DNA of 64,000 nt from Pseudarthrobacter defluvii (GCF_030323865.1 NZ_CP066362.1:1736001-1800000); one strand, 5' to 3'. Numbered from the stretch's first letter, positions 17,819 through 27,644 are shown. A program made the numbers and translations. The notes: generated from the sequence alone by a model not told the origin.

Positions 17819-18310
17819 TTAGGAGTCGCCGATAAATCCCGAACCGGCGTACAGATGGAGCACAGGGACGCCCAGCTGGTCCTGCGCCTTGTTGGCCCAA
17901 TCCGTGTGGAAGGTATCGGCCACGGCATGCGGCCTGGTGATCACCACGGCCTGGGACGCCCCGGTTTCCCGGACCTTCGCCACCAGGCTGTCCACGGCCT
18001 TGCCGTCCACCACCTGGCCGGTCACCCCGGAACCCAGCCCCTCCAGGGCCGCGAGCGAGGCTGCAAGGGTTTCGTCCGCATGGGCCCGTTCGACGGCGGC
18101 GTCCGGATTGCGTGCCGCGAGCTCACGGAAGGCCTTGGCAACGTCCAGCAGGGACAGGTTTTCGAGGAAGTCCACCAGCAGATGCCGTTCGGTGTTCGCC
18201 GGCACCAGGACCAGCAGGCGGCTGTCCCCGCCATCCACCAGCCGTTCAATGTTCAGGCGGTCTTCCGCGCCCAGTGGTTCTTCGGTCAGGATGACGATGG
18301 GATCACTCAT
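17819..18310 (-). CDS. conserved hypothetical alpha/beta protein
   Basis: This 163-residue acidic soluble protein has alternating hydrophobic strands (IVILTEE, RLLVLVPAN, AVVITRPH, VPVLHLYAG) that suggest a Rossmann- or USP-like fold. The C-terminus ends with a Gly-Ser-Gly-Phe loop. No catalytic motif was recognised. The ATG start faces the divergent hydrolase gene across a 128-base gap, and the stop lies 15 bases before msrB. The two may be cotranscribed, which hints at a stress role without proving it. Confidence 0.7.
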   Translation of the reverse strand: MSDPIVILTEEPLGAEDRLNIERLVDGGDSRLLVLVPANTERHLLVDFLENLSLLDVAKAFRELAARNPDAAVERAHADETLAASLAALEGLGSGVTGQVVDGKAVDSLVAKVRETGASQAVVITRPHAVADTFHTDWANKAQDQLGVPVLHLYAGSGFIGDS

Positions 18311-18438
18311 GGCCTTAGCCTAGCGCCGCCCGGGGACGCCTGCACCGCACAACCGGTGCACCCGGCACACGGCGGGGCGACGTGCCGGTCCCGTCCCCCA
18401 ATGCGGGTATCGGCGGCAGGGCCGGTAAGAATAGTCCC

Positions 18439-19740
18439 ATGGCACCTTTCCGGCGAGCGCGCCCTGCAATGACTGCACCCACCCGGGACTCCGGCGGGAT
18501 GTCGCCCGGGGCGAAGTGGGCCATCAGCGGAGCGATTGCCGGCGGCTCGGTGGCGAGCCTGCTGGGAGCAGGGTCCTCTGCGCTCGCCGTCTACTTTGCC
18601 CGCCGCGTGATCACGCCGGCCCGGCAACGTACCGCGGACAAGGAAGTGCTGGCCGTGATCCGGGACGGGCAAAAGCAGCAGGTGATCCTGGCTGCGGACG
18701 ATGACACCACAGTGGATGGGGTCTACGGGTTCTTTTTCGACGGCGGCAAGGGCCATGCACGCATCGGCCGCATCATTTCCTACTCACCGGCGGAACGGAC
18801 GGTCCTGCGCGAGGTCGAAGCCGTCTACAGCGGGGACCTGTCGACGGCTCGCTGGGGGTGGTGGAGCGGTGCTACCTACCCGGACCCGGGCGCCGTCGGG
18901 ATTCCTGCCGAAGACGTGCTGATTCCGGTCGAGCGGGGCGAGGCGCCGGCCTGGCTGGTGCGCGCAAAGGGAAAGGCCCGCACCTGGGCCATCATGGTGC
19001 ACGGCCGCGGCGCCACCCGGCAGGAAGCCCTCCGGGCGGTGGGCCCGGCCCTGGAACTGGGACTGACCAGCCTGCTGGTGTCCTACCGGAACGACGGACT
19101 GGCGCCCTCGGCCGACGACGGACGGTACGGGCTGGGCTCCACGGAGTGGCAGGACATCGAAGCAGCCATCGACTACGCGCTGGCTTACGGCGCCGAGGAA
19201 GTAGTCCTGTTCGGCTGGTCCATGGGAGGAGCCATCTGCCTGCAGACCGCAGACCTCTCCCGCTACCGGCACCTGATCCGGGCCATGGTGCTCGACGCCC
19301 CGGTCATCGACTGGGTCACGGTCCTGGCCCACCACGCGCAGCTGAACCGGATCCCTTCCCTGGTGGGCAGGTACGGGCAGCTGATGCTGGGCCATCCACT
19401 GGGACGCAGGCTCACCGGCCTGTCCGCCCCGGTGGACCTCAAAGTCATGGACTGGGTGTCCCGGGCCGTCGAGCTGCGGACGCCCACCCTCATCATCCAC
19501 AGCGTTGACGACGAGTACGTACCCTACGGACCCTCCGCCCTGTTGGCTGAACGGAACCCGGAGATGGTGACATTCGAAACGTTCAACCACGCACGGCACA
19601 CCAAGGAATGGAACGTGGATCCGGAACGCTGGGAGCGGCTGGTGAAGGCCTGGCTCCGCCAACAGCTTGCGCCGCGCCTCAATCCCGGGTCCAGGCCCGG
19701 CCCGGGATCAGCGGCCCAACACACTGCAATGGGGGCATGA
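18439..19740 (+). CDS. membrane-anchored alpha/beta hydrolase
   Basis: This 433-residue serine hydrolase has a hydrophobic N-terminal helix (about residues 30-55) that probably anchors it in the membrane. The nucleophile elbow GWSMGG carries S261. The acidic residue lies in HSVDDEYVP (D357 or D358), and the His lies in NHARHTKEW (H384 or H387). The family contains esterases and peptidases; the substrate is unknown. A TAAGAAT -10-like sequence sits only a few bases upstream of the chosen ATG, so a later ATG at 18469 is possible. It overlaps closely with the next gene. Confidence 0.82.
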   Translation: MAPFRRARPAMTAPTRDSGGMSPGAKWAISGAIAGGSVASLLGAGSSALAVYFARRVITPARQRTADKEVLAVIRDGQKQQVILAADDDTTVDGVYGFFFDGGKGHARIGRIISYSPAERTVLREVEAVYSGDLSTARWGWWSGATYPDPGAVGIPAEDVLIPVERGEAPAWLVRAKGKARTWAIMVHGRGATRQEALRAVGPALELGLTSLLVSYRNDGLAPSADDGRYGLGSTEWQDIEAAIDYALAYGAEEVVLFGWSMGGAICLQTADLSRYRHLIRAMVLDAPVIDWVTVLAHHAQLNRIPSLVGRYGQLMLGHPLGRRLTGLSAPVDLKVMDWVSRAVELRTPTLIIHSVDDEYVPYGPSALLAERNPEMVTFETFNHARHTKEWNVDPERWERLVKAWLRQQLAPRLNPGSRPGPGSAAQHTAMGA

Positions 19741-19741
19741 C

Positions 19742-21313
19742 ATGGCGAAAAAAGAGGGGACCGGGGCGTTGGTTGAGCGGGGACGGCTCCTGGCCGCGGA
19801 TCTTTCCCGACTGGTAGCGGCACCGGCAGGCAGGCCAACACAGGCTTCCCACGCCCCCTTCGACGGCACGCTGGTGGGCGAAGTGCCCGCCTGCACCACG
19901 GACGACGTCGATGCCGCGGTTGACCTCGCACGCGTGGCCCAGCAGCGTTGGGCCGGGCTCCCGGTGGCTGAACGCCGGGCCGTGATCCGCCGCTTCCGTG
20001 AACTGCTGCTGGACCGGGAACAGGACATCCTGGACCTGGTGCAGGCGGAAAGCGGCAAGGCCCGGCTGAGTGCCTTCGAGGAGTTTGCGGACGTTGTGCT
20101 GGCGGCAAACTATTACGAGCGCAACGCCGAGCGGTACCTGGGGCCGCGCCGCCGGAAGGGCGCCGCCCCCGTCCTGACCCGCACCACCGAATACCGCGTG
20201 CCCAAGGGAGTGGTGGGGGTCATCAGCCCCTGGAACTATCCCCTGACCCTCGCAGTCTCCGACGCCCTCCCAGCGCTTTTGGCCGGAAACGGGATCGTGC
20301 TAAAGCCGGATTCCCAGACGCCCTTCACTGCCCTGCTGATGCTCAAACTGCTCCGGGAAGCCGGCCTGCCCGCGGACCTGTTCCAGATCGTTACCGGGCC
20401 CGGCACGGCGATCGGTCCTGCCTTGATCGCGCGCGTGGACTTCCTGATGTTCACCGGATCCTCCCAGACGGGCAAGACCGTGGCCAGGCAATGCGGTGAG
20501 CGGCTGATCGGCTTCTCCGCCGAACTTGGCGGCAAGAACCCCATGCTGGTGCTGGCTGATGCGGATGTGGCCAAAGCCGCCCGCGGCGCGGTGCACGCCT
20601 GTTTTTCGAACTCCGGCCAGCTGTGCGTGAGCATTGAACGGATCTACGTCCACGCTGACGTGCATGACAGTTTCCTGGCAGCCTTCACGTCCGAGGTGAA
20701 GGCGATCCGGATGGGGCCGGGACCGGACTGGGACTTCGGCATGGGGTCACTCATCAGTGCGGCACAGGTGGAGCGGGTGGACCGCCACGTCCAGGATGCA
20801 GTTGCCAAAGGGGCGCAAATTCTCACCGGCGGACGGCGGAGGCCGGACCTGGGGCCATTGTTCTATGAACCCACCGTCCTGGCAGGAGTCACCCCGGGCA
20901 TGCTGCTGGCCCGGGAGGAGACGTTTGGACCCGTGGTGGCCGTCTACCGGGCAGCGGACGACGACGAAGCCGTGGCACTGGCCAACGATTCCGACTTTGG
21001 GCTGAACGGCAGCGTCTGGTCCGCCCGCCATGGAGAGGAGGTGGCCCGCAGGCTTCTGACCGGCACCGTCAACGTCAACGAAGGCTACGCTGCCACGTGG
21101 GCCTCCCATGACGCGCCGATTGGCGGGATGAAGGACTCCGGCGCCGGACGCCGCCACGGCCGGGAAGGAATCCTGAAGTACACCGAGCCGCAGACCATTG
21201 CCGTGCAGCGGCTGCTCCGGGTGGCGCCCGCAGCCGGCATGTCCAACCGGACGTATGCGCGGATCATGAAGGGTGCCGTCACCCTGATGAGCCGCTTCCC
21301 CCGAAGCCGGTAG
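19742..21313 (+). CDS. aldehyde dehydrogenase, succinate-semialdehyde type
   Basis: This 523-residue NAD(P)-dependent aldehyde dehydrogenase resembles SSADH of the GabD2 type. The catalytic Cys is C295 in NSGQLCVS and the general base is E261 in ELGGKNP. The SPWNYP motif near residue 160 and a terminal SHDAPIGGMKDSG stretch are typical. The ATG begins one base after the hydrolase stop. With the next SDR it may form a small redox operon for semialdehyde or fatty aldehyde metabolism; the precise substrate is inference. Confidence 0.9.
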   Translation: MAKKEGTGALVERGRLLAADLSRLVAAPAGRPTQASHAPFDGTLVGEVPACTTDDVDAAVDLARVAQQRWAGLPVAERRAVIRRFRELLLDREQDILDLVQAESGKARLSAFEEFADVVLAANYYERNAERYLGPRRRKGAAPVLTRTTEYRVPKGVVGVISPWNYPLTLAVSDALPALLAGNGIVLKPDSQTPFTALLMLKLLREAGLPADLFQIVTGPGTAIGPALIARVDFLMFTGSSQTGKTVARQCGERLIGFSAELGGKNPMLVLADADVAKAARGAVHACFSNSGQLCVSIERIYVHADVHDSFLAAFTSEVKAIRMGPGPDWDFGMGSLISAAQVERVDRHVQDAVAKGAQILTGGRRRPDLGPLFYEPTVLAGVTPGMLLAREETFGPVVAVYRAADDDEAVALANDSDFGLNGSVWSARHGEEVARRLLTGTVNVNEGYAATWASHDAPIGGMKDSGAGRRHGREGILKYTEPQTIAVQRLLRVAPAAGMSNRTYARIMKGAVTLMSRFPRSR

Positions 21314-21393
21314 GGCTTGCCCTGCCCCAACAGCTTGCCCTGCCCCCTGAACAGCCACCAACACACGCGCCGCCTAACACCAGGAGAACTGAC

Positions 21394-22203
21394 ATGGCCA
21401 AAGGAACCCCACTTTCCGGCGCAACGCTGTTGATTACGGGAGGTGGAAGCGGGCTGGGCCGGCGCATGGCGCTGGGAGCGGCCCGGCGCGGGAGCCGGGT
21501 GGTCATTTGGGATGTGAATGCTGAAGCCGGTGCAGCGGTGTGCGGCGAAATCAGGGCGGCAGGAGGGACAGCCGAGGCCCAGGCCGTGGATGTCACTGAC
21601 AGGGAAGCGGTGGCTGCTGCCGCCGCCGCGGCCGGCCCCGTGGATGTCCTGATCAACAACGCCGGCGTGGTCAGCGGGCAACCGCTCCTCGATGCCACGG
21701 ATGAGGCCATCGAGCGGACCATGAAGGTCAACGTCATGGCCCTGTACTGGGTAACACGTGCGTTCCTCGCCGGAATGGCGAGCCGGCGCCATGGAACCGT
21801 GGTTACCGTTGCCAGCGCCGCCGCGCTGGTGGGGGTGGCCCGGCAGACCGACTACTCCGCCAGCAAGTTCGCCGCCTTCGGCTTCAACGAGTCGCTCCGC
21901 GCCGAGGTCCGTGCCGCCAAACTCGGCATCAACACTCTGGTGGTGTGCCCGTATTACATCGACACCGGGATGTTTGACGGGGTCCAGACCCGCTGGCCCA
22001 TGCTCCTCCCGATCCTCCAGGAAGAGGATGTGGCAACCAAAGTCCTCGATGCCATCGAGGCCGGCCGCAGGAAGCTGGTCCTGCCGCCCCTGGTGAACCT
22101 GCTTCCGGTCCTTCGGATTCTTCCGGTCGGCCTTTTTGACCGGCTGATGGACGTCTTGGGAGTCAACCAGACCATGGACCACTTCACCGGCCGCGCCAGG
22201 TAG
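21394..22203 (+). CDS. short-chain dehydrogenase/reductase
   Basis: This 269-residue SDR has the cofactor motif TGGGSGLGRR near residue 12, the NNAGV motif, and the catalytic YSASK motif. The C-terminal part contains a hydrophobic stretch that may contact membrane or lipid, as in retinol dehydrogenase-like SDRs. The ATG is preceded by an AGGAGAA site and lies 80 bases after the aldehyde dehydrogenase. The pair suggests alcohol-aldehyde-acid interconversion, which is inferred from neighbours. Confidence 0.9.
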   Translation: MAKGTPLSGATLLITGGGSGLGRRMALGAARRGSRVVIWDVNAEAGAAVCGEIRAAGGTAEAQAVDVTDREAVAAAAAAAGPVDVLINNAGVVSGQPLLDATDEAIERTMKVNVMALYWVTRAFLAGMASRRHGTVVTVASAAALVGVARQTDYSASKFAAFGFNESLRAEVRAAKLGINTLVVCPYYIDTGMFDGVQTRWPMLLPILQEEDVATKVLDAIEAGRRKLVLPPLVNLLPVLRILPVGLFDRLMDVLGVNQTMDHFTGRAR

Positions 22204-22218
22204 TCCCGCAAGGCTTCG

Positions 22219-22731
22219 CTACGGGCGGTGGCCGCCCGGCGACAGCGAGCTGATGGGCGCAGTGACGGCGTTTGCCAGGCGGACGAGGTCAGCCGGGGCG
22301 AGCTCGATGTCCAGTCCCCGCCTGCCGCCCGACACCAGCACGGTGTCCAGGGCCAGGGCGCTGGAATCCAGCACGGTGGGGGATGGTTGGCGCTGGCCCA
22401 GCGGGGAGATGCCGCCCAGGACGTATCCGGTGCGGCGCTGGGCTGCGGCGGGATCAGCCATGGCAGCCTTCTTGGCGCCCAGCGCGGCGGCCATGGCCTT
22501 CAGGTCCAGGGTCCCGCTCACCGGAACGATGCCCACGGCGAGCCTGCCCTCGACGTCCACCATCAACGTCTTGAAGACGCGCGACGGATCGATGCCCAGG
22601 ACCTCCGCAGCTTCGGCGCCGTAGCTCGCCGCGGAGGGATCGTGGGTGTACGGGTGCAGCACAAAAGGAACCCCGGCCGCGGTGAGTGCCGCTGTGGCCG
22701 GGGTTCCCTGGGAGGAGTTGTTACGCGCCAT
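22219..22731 (-). CDS. ybaK: Cys-tRNA(Pro)/Cys-tRNA(Cys) deacylase, YbaK/EbsC family
   Basis: This 170-residue trans-editing enzyme hydrolyses mischarged Cys-tRNA(Pro). Visible family features are FVLHPYTHDP near residue 24, a VFKTLMVDVEG segment with the key Lys, and GGISPLGQ near residue 107. It lies 9 bases downstream of the sufE-like gene on the same strand, so the two may share a transcript. The gene converges with the SDR on the plus strand across a 15-base gap. Confidence 0.92.
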   Translation of the reverse strand: MARNNSSQGTPATAALTAAGVPFVLHPYTHDPSAASYGAEAAEVLGIDPSRVFKTLMVDVEGRLAVGIVPVSGTLDLKAMAAALGAKKAAMADPAAAQRRTGYVLGGISPLGQRQPSPTVLDSSALALDTVLVSGGRRGLDIELAPADLVRLANAVTAPISSLSPGGHRP

Positions 22732-22740
22732 CGATGCGCG

Positions 22741-23202
22741 TTAAGCCTGCGTCTGGGCCGCGGCGGCCACCTTGCGCTTGATCCTGCCCAGCATGGCGGT
22801 CATGCCCCGCATGCGCAGCGGCGTGATGGCGCGGGTGAGTCCCAGCAGTTCCGGCATGTCATCCGGCACGGACAGGATTTCAGCGGCGGACAAGCCATCC
22901 AGGCCCTCGTGCAGGACTCCGGCGAAACCCCGGGTGGTGGGAGCCTCGGCGGGCGCCTTGAAGTAGAGGCGCACTTCGCTGGCGGGACCGGCGTCGTTGG
23001 CCTCTGTCTCGATGGTGAGGAACAGCGGCGACTGGCACTCCACCACCTGCTCAAGGAGCTCAGGGTGGTCCTTGAGCCGGTCGGGGAGCTCCGGCAGTCC
23101 TTCCGAGAACTCCAGCAGCAGCTGCAGCCTCTCGGGTTCGGACAGGGCCTGGAAGTCGTCCACGATGGCCGCGAGGGCGGAAGGCAAAGCTTGTGTAGTC
23201 AT
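22741..23202 (-). CDS. sufE: SufE family cysteine desulfurase activator
   Basis: This 153-residue protein of the SufE family accepts persulfide sulfur from a cysteine desulfurase for Fe-S cluster assembly. The acceptor Cys is C56 in VVECQSPLF, the family landmark. It sits between a rhodanese-type sulfurtransferase and YbaK, so the three form a sulfur/cysteine-related group on the minus strand. The gap to the sulfurtransferase is 30 bases. In actinobacteria SufE beside a rhodanese is common, as seen here. Confidence 0.9.
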   Translation of the reverse strand: MTTQALPSALAAIVDDFQALSEPERLQLLLEFSEGLPELPDRLKDHPELLEQVVECQSPLFLTIETEANDAGPASEVRLYFKAPAEAPTTRGFAGVLHEGLDGLSAAEILSVPDDMPELLGLTRAITPLRMRGMTAMLGRIKRKVAAAAQTQA

Positions 23203-23232
23203 CGGTCCAAGTCTACGCGGGGGAGCGGTGGG

Positions 23233-24156
23233 TCAGGCTCCGACGGCGACGGGTACGGACCCGCGCTCGGCGCCTTTGACGATGGGTACGCGCACGGCGT
23301 TGCCCCACTCGGTCCAGGATCCGTCGTAGTTGCGGACGGAATCGAAGCCCAGGAGGTACTTAAGGGCGAACCAGGTGTGGCTGGAACGTTCGCCGATGCG
23401 GCAGTAGGCCACCACGTCATCACCCTCGGACAGGCCGGCCTCGCCAAGGTAGATGGCCTCCAGTTCCTCCCGGCTGCGGAAGGTGCCGTCGGCGGCGGCG
23501 GCGCGGGCCCACGGGATGGACGCGGCCGTGGGAATGTGTCCGCCGCGCAGCGCGCCCTCTTCCGGGTAAGCCGGCATGTGGGTGCGCTGGCCGGTGTATT
23601 CCTCGGGGGAGCGGACGTCGATGAGCGGCTTGCCCAGGTGTGCCAGGACATCGTCCTTGAAGGCCCGGATGGGGGCGTCATCGCGTTCGACTACGGGGTA
23701 GTCGCCGCGGGCAGGCGTTGGCTTGTCCCTGGTCAGTTCGCGGCCTTCGGCAACCCACTTGTCCCGGCCGCCGTCGAGCAGCCGGACGTCCTTGTGGCCG
23801 AAGAGCGTGAACACCCAGAGAGCGTAGGCGGCCCACCAATTGGACTTGTCGCCGTAGATGACTACGGTGCTGTCCCGCGAAATTCCCTTGGACGCGGCCA
23901 GTTCTGCGAAGGCGGCGCCGTCAACGTAGTCGCGGGACACTTCGTCGTTCAGGTCCGTGTGCCAGTCGATCTTCACGGCACCGGGAATGTGGCCGGTTTC
24001 GTACAGGAGCACGTCCTCGTCGGATTCGACCACGATGAGCTCGCCGTTGGCCACTGCGCCGTTGCTGATGGCGGCCGCGAGCCACTCGGTGGAAACGAGC
24101 CGCTCCGGGCGGGCGTAGGCTGCGAACTTCTCATTCTGTTCAACCGGGTAGGGCAT
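23233..24156 (-). CDS. sseA: thiosulfate/3-mercaptopyruvate sulfurtransferase
   Basis: This 307-residue enzyme has two rhodanese domains. The first (residues about 20-140) is structural with no catalytic Cys in its loop. The second (about 165-300) carries the active-site loop CRIGER with C252. It transfers sulfane sulfur to cyanide or another thiol acceptor. The ATG at 24156 was chosen because a GAAAGG site precedes it, eliminating the 8 residues of a longer reading frame. It leads the sulfur gene group with sufE. Confidence 0.92.
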   Translation of the reverse strand: MPYPVEQNEKFAAYARPERLVSTEWLAAAISNGAVANGELIVVESDEDVLLYETGHIPGAVKIDWHTDLNDEVSRDYVDGAAFAELAASKGISRDSTVVIYGDKSNWWAAYALWVFTLFGHKDVRLLDGGRDKWVAEGRELTRDKPTPARGDYPVVERDDAPIRAFKDDVLAHLGKPLIDVRSPEEYTGQRTHMPAYPEEGALRGGHIPTAASIPWARAAAADGTFRSREELEAIYLGEAGLSEGDDVVAYCRIGERSSHTWFALKYLLGFDSVRNYDGSWTEWGNAVRVPIVKGAERGSVPVAVGA

Positions 24157-24371
24157 GGCTTGGCCTTTCAGTAAGAGCACGGGAAACCGCGGAACATGCG
24201 TTGGAACCTCTTCCCACCCTAGCCAGCGCTAGGGACGTTGTCCGTATTCCGTTAATAGGGGGAAATGTTGCCTTCATCACGTGGCGGGGCGGCAGGACGG
24301 CCTCCCGCCCGGGCTGAGTCCGCATTGCCGGTATCCTTTCTGGGGACCAACCACCAGCAGAACGGACCACC

Positions 24372-25409
24372 TTGGTACAGATCGAACAGCTTGCCGCCCG
24401 CACCCCGGCAGTTTCGGTGGACGAACTCTTAAAGGGCTTCTACCCATCGCCGCGGTTTGGGGAGGTTTCCTTTTCGAGCTACCGCCCGGACCCCAAGCAG
24501 CCCAGCCAGGCCGCCGCCGTACGCGCCCTCCAGGGATTTGCCGACGGCGTGGGGTCGGGCAACGGGGGCGGGCTTTTCAAGAAGCTGTTCGGCAAGAAGG
24601 ACGATTCCAGGGCAGGCATCTACCTGGACGGCGGCTTCGGCGTGGGCAAGACCCACCTGCTCGCCTCCCTGTGGCACGCCGCCCCGGGACCCAAGGCTTT
24701 CGGCACCTTTGTGGAGTACACCAACCTGGTGGGCGCCCTGTCCTTCCGCAAGACAGTAGACGCCTTGAGCAGCTATCAACTGGTCTGCATTGACGAATTC
24801 GAACTGGACGATCCGGGCGACACCGTCCTGATGTCCCGGCTCATGCGCGAATTGGCCGACGCCGGCGTCAAGCTTGCCGCCACCTCCAACACCCTGCCGG
24901 GTTCCCTGGGCGACGGCCGGTTCGCTGCAGTGGACTTCCAGCGCGAAATCCAGGTCCTGGCAGACCAGTTCGACGTCATCCGCATCGACGGGGAGGACTT
25001 CCGGCACCGTGGCCTCCCCGCGGCACCGGCCCCGCTGAGGAACAGCGAGCTCAGTGCCCACATGAAGGCGGAGTTCGATGGCAAGACCGTGGCCCAGGAC
25101 GAGTTCTCCACGCTCATCCACCACCTCGCCGGCGTGCACCCCAGCCGCTACCGCCAACTGATCGCCGGTATTGACGGCGTGGTGTGGCGCAACGTGGAGA
25201 CCATCACGGAGCAGGCCGTAGCGCTGCGCTTCGTGGTGCTGGCGGACCGGCTCTACGACAAGGACGTGCCCATCCTGGCCAGCGGCGTTCCGTTCGACAA
25301 GCTGTTCACCGAGGAAATGATGACCGGCGGGTACATGAAAAAGTACTTCCGCGCCGTCTCCCGCCTCACCGCGCTGGCCCGCGAAGGCCAGAACCACGAG
25401 CCTTCTTAG
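24372..25409 (+). CDS. zapE: cell division protein ZapE / AFG1-like ATPase
   Basis: This 345-residue AAA-family P-loop ATPase is of the ZapE/AFG1 type. In proteobacteria, ZapE affects Z-ring stability; the role in actinobacteria is not established. Walker A GGFGVGKTH lies at 87-95 and Walker B LVCIDEFEL follows near 137. SNTLPG near 175 is a sensor-like motif of the family. It starts at TTG in a 215-base divergent region shared with the sulfurtransferase. The stop overlaps the convergent transporter stop by four bases. Confidence 0.88.
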   Translation: MVQIEQLAARTPAVSVDELLKGFYPSPRFGEVSFSSYRPDPKQPSQAAAVRALQGFADGVGSGNGGGLFKKLFGKKDDSRAGIYLDGGFGVGKTHLLASLWHAAPGPKAFGTFVEYTNLVGALSFRKTVDALSSYQLVCIDEFELDDPGDTVLMSRLMRELADAGVKLAATSNTLPGSLGDGRFAAVDFQREIQVLADQFDVIRIDGEDFRHRGLPAAPAPLRNSELSAHMKAEFDGKTVAQDEFSTLIHHLAGVHPSRYRQLIAGIDGVVWRNVETITEQAVALRFVVLADRLYDKDVPILASGVPFDKLFTEEMMTGGYMKKYFRAVSRLTALAREGQNHEPS

Positions 25410-26647
25410 CGGGTTCCCGATTCGCCGCCGCTGCGTTCCGGCTTCTGCCGGCTGACCAGAGTTGCACGGACCACCAGGCCGGCCAGGAGTGCCCAGAATG
25501 CTGAGCCAATGCCGGCAAAGGCCAGGCCCGAAGCTGCCATCAAAAAGGTGACGGCGGGGGCGATGCGGTCCTGGGGATCTGCCAGGGCGGCGGAGATGGC
25601 CGAGGCCAGGGTCCCCAGCAGGGCCAGACCCGCCACGGCTTCGAGCATTCCCGCCGGCGCCTGGTTCACCACGGAGACCAGTGCGGTGGAGAAGGCGGCC
25701 AGCACCAGGTAGGCCAGTCCGGACGTGAAGCCGGCCACCCACCGCCTGCTGCGGTCCGCGCCGGCTTCCTCGCCGGCGGCCAGCGCCGCGCTCAGCGCCG
25801 CGAGGTTGATGGCGTGGCCGCCAAATGGCGCCGCCGCAACAGTTCCCGCTCCCGTGACCAGCATGGCCGGCCGCCAGGGTGTTTCATACCCGAAGGAACG
25901 CAGCACCGCTACGCCGGGCACGTTCTGCGAGGCCATGGTCACCACGAACAGCGGGATGGCTATCCCTGCCAGGGCCTGCAGGCTGAAAGCGGGCGTTGTC
26001 CACTCGAGTGCCGGCAGCAGGGGGTCCACATCCGCCGAAGGCCCGGCGGAGGCCAGGGAAATACCGATCACGGCCAGTGCCACGAGCAGGGCTGCGGGCA
26101 CGGCCCAGCGCGGAGCGAATTTCATCATCAGCAGCCAGCAGAGAATCACCGGCGCTACGTACATGGGCACGGTGCCTAACGCCTTGAAAGGGGCCAGGCA
26201 GAGTTGTAAGAGGACCCCGGCCAGCATCGCCTGGGCCAGGGATGACGGGATCCTCGCCATCACCCTGCCGAGCGCCGGCACCAATCCGGTCAGGGCGAGC
26301 AGCAGCCCGGCGGCGATGAAGGCCCCGACGGCGGCCGGCCACCCGCCGTCGGGCATTCCCGACGCAGCAAGCAGGGCCGCGCCGGGCGTGGACCAAGCAA
26401 GCGTGACCGGCACGCGGGAGCGCCAGGCAAGTCCCAGGACGCCCAGCCCGACAGCCATCGTCAGGGCCAGCAGTCCGGATGCGGCCTGGCCGGGATCAGC
26501 ACCCACCGCCTTGAGTCCGGCCAGGACGACGGCGAACGACGACGTGAAGCCCACAAGGGCGGTGACGATCCCCGCAACAAGCGGCCGGGAATCGATCCGG
26601 GCCAATCCGGCCGGTGCGCTGGCTGAGGGTGCGGGGGACTTGGGCAT
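25406..26647 (-). CDS. benE: BenE family benzoate/aromatic acid transporter
   Basis: This 413-residue inner membrane protein has about twelve hydrophobic helices spread along its length. It matches the BenE family by the TPGAALLAASG stretch and the ASQNVPGVAVLRSFGY motif in the middle. It would import benzoate or related acids by proton symport. No benzoate degradation genes are next to it, so the substrate is uncertain. The ATG follows a short Pro/Ala-rich N-terminus. Confidence 0.9.
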   Translation of the reverse strand: MPKSPAPSASAPAGLARIDSRPLVAGIVTALVGFTSSFAVVLAGLKAVGADPGQAASGLLALTMAVGLGVLGLAWRSRVPVTLAWSTPGAALLAASGMPDGGWPAAVGAFIAAGLLLALTGLVPALGRVMARIPSSLAQAMLAGVLLQLCLAPFKALGTVPMYVAPVILCWLLMMKFAPRWAVPAALLVALAVIGISLASAGPSADVDPLLPALEWTTPAFSLQALAGIAIPLFVVTMASQNVPGVAVLRSFGYETPWRPAMLVTGAGTVAAAPFGGHAINLAALSAALAAGEEAGADRSRRWVAGFTSGLAYLVLAAFSTALVSVVNQAPAGMLEAVAGLALLGTLASAISAALADPQDRIAPAVTFLMAASGLAFAGIGSAFWALLAGLVVRATLVSRQKPERSGGESGTR

Positions 26648-26820
26648 ACCGGCAGGTTACCGGTGGGGCATCATGAAGCGGGAATCACAGCGGCCCTGCT
26701 GTCTCCGGCGTCAACCGGGCCGCAGGTAAACAGGCTTTTAAACGCCAAAGGCGCGGGCGCCGCCTCCCGGCGGGACCCGCGCCCCCTTGACGTGCAGGGG
26801 CAAGGCCCTGGCCAAATCCT

Positions 26821-27084
26821 TTACGGAGCCCTGTCCACCGGTGGAACCGGATTTTCAGGAGCTGCCGGGGGAACCTGCCCGGCGGCAGGTGCCTGGCCCG
26901 GGGTTCCGTTCTTGTCAATGAGCTTGGAAGCGCCATCCTGGATCTTGTCGACATGGCCTGCGTACTTGCCGCCGGTCCTGGTGTCGACGAAATCGCCGGC
27001 CTTGGTGATGCCGTCCTTGATGGCCTGCTCGTTGCCGCGGATGAGACCCTGAGCCTTGCCCTTTAGATCGTCAATCAAACCCAC
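26821..27084 (-). CDS. small MT0933-type antitoxin-like protein
   Basis: This 87-residue protein begins at a GTG with an AGGGAGG ribosome binding site. That start is preferred over the longer frame, which only reads through tRNA sequence. The N-terminal half has Lys/Asp-rich helices (IDDLKGKAQGL, GDFVDTRTGGKYAGHVDKIQ) typical of the MT0933/Rv0909 antitoxin family. The C-terminus is Pro/Ala-rich and disordered. No adjacent toxin gene is visible, so it may be an orphan antitoxin or a stress-type protein. Confidence 0.75.
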   Translation of the reverse strand: MGLIDDLKGKAQGLIRGNEQAIKDGITKAGDFVDTRTGGKYAGHVDKIQDGASKLIDKNGTPGQAPAAGQVPPAAPENPVPPVDRAP

Positions 27085-27194
27085 GAGCACCTCCCTTCTA
27101 TCGCGGAGCCAGGTCGCTCCTCGCGCATTCGATCCTATCGGGGCGGAGAAGGGGTGCCAAGGGAATTTCGTTCGCCTGCAGCGGATGCGGGGAA

Positions 27195-27223
27195 ACGAAA
27201 AAAGCAGCTCCGGAGAGCTGCTT
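27195..27223 (-). terminator. intrinsic terminator of the tRNA array
   Basis: A 9-bp AAGCAGCTC/GAGCTGCTT stem with a four-base loop is followed on the minus strand by a run of six T. It sits 8 bases past the last tRNA of the array. Confidence 0.8.
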
Positions 27224-27230
27224 GTCGTGG

Positions 27231-27302
27231 TGGGCGATACTGGGATCGAACCAGTGACCTCTTCCGTGTCAGGGAAGCGCGCTACCGCTGCGCCAATCGC
27301 CC
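27231..27302 (-). tRNA. tRNA-Val (GAC)
   Basis: This cloverleaf on the minus strand has a GGGCGAT/ATCGCCC acceptor stem. Its anticodon loop CTGACAC gives GAC, and a GTTCGATCC T-loop is present. It is nearly identical to the copy at 27464. Confidence 0.95.
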
Positions 27303-27336
27303 GGAACCGGAAGACCGGCAGGTGGGATAAAAAGAG

Positions 27337-27409
<73 letters not shown>

Positions 27410-27463
27410 GTGTGCAGTTTGCCCCGGTAACCCGGTGGCACTGCGGGCAAGTTTCCTTGCCAG

Positions 27464-27535
27464 TGGGCGATACTGGGATCGAACCAGTGACCTCTTCCGT
27501 GTCAGGGAAGCGCGCTACCGCTGCGCCAATCGCCC
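27464..27535 (-). tRNA. tRNA-Val (GAC), second copy
   Basis: This has the same cloverleaf as the copy at 27231, with acceptor GGGCGAT/ATCGCCC and anticodon GAC. Confidence 0.95.
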
Positions 27536-27573
27536 ATTGAATCCGAAAGATCCGGAATCCATGGTTTTCACCG

Positions 27574-27644
27574 AGGTGGGTACGGGATTCGAACCCGTGT
27601 ATACGGCTTTGCAGGCCGCTGCCTCGCCTCTCGGCCAACCCACC
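27574..27644 (-). tRNA. tRNA-Cys (GCA)
   Basis: This cloverleaf on the minus strand has a GGTGGGT/ACCCACC acceptor stem. The anticodon loop CTGCAAA gives GCA. Confidence 0.95.

Noticed and set aside
22228..24174. A 648-codon plus-strand frame opposite ybaK, sufE and the sulfurtransferase
   Set aside because: It is antisense to three well-supported genes and has no recognisable motif.
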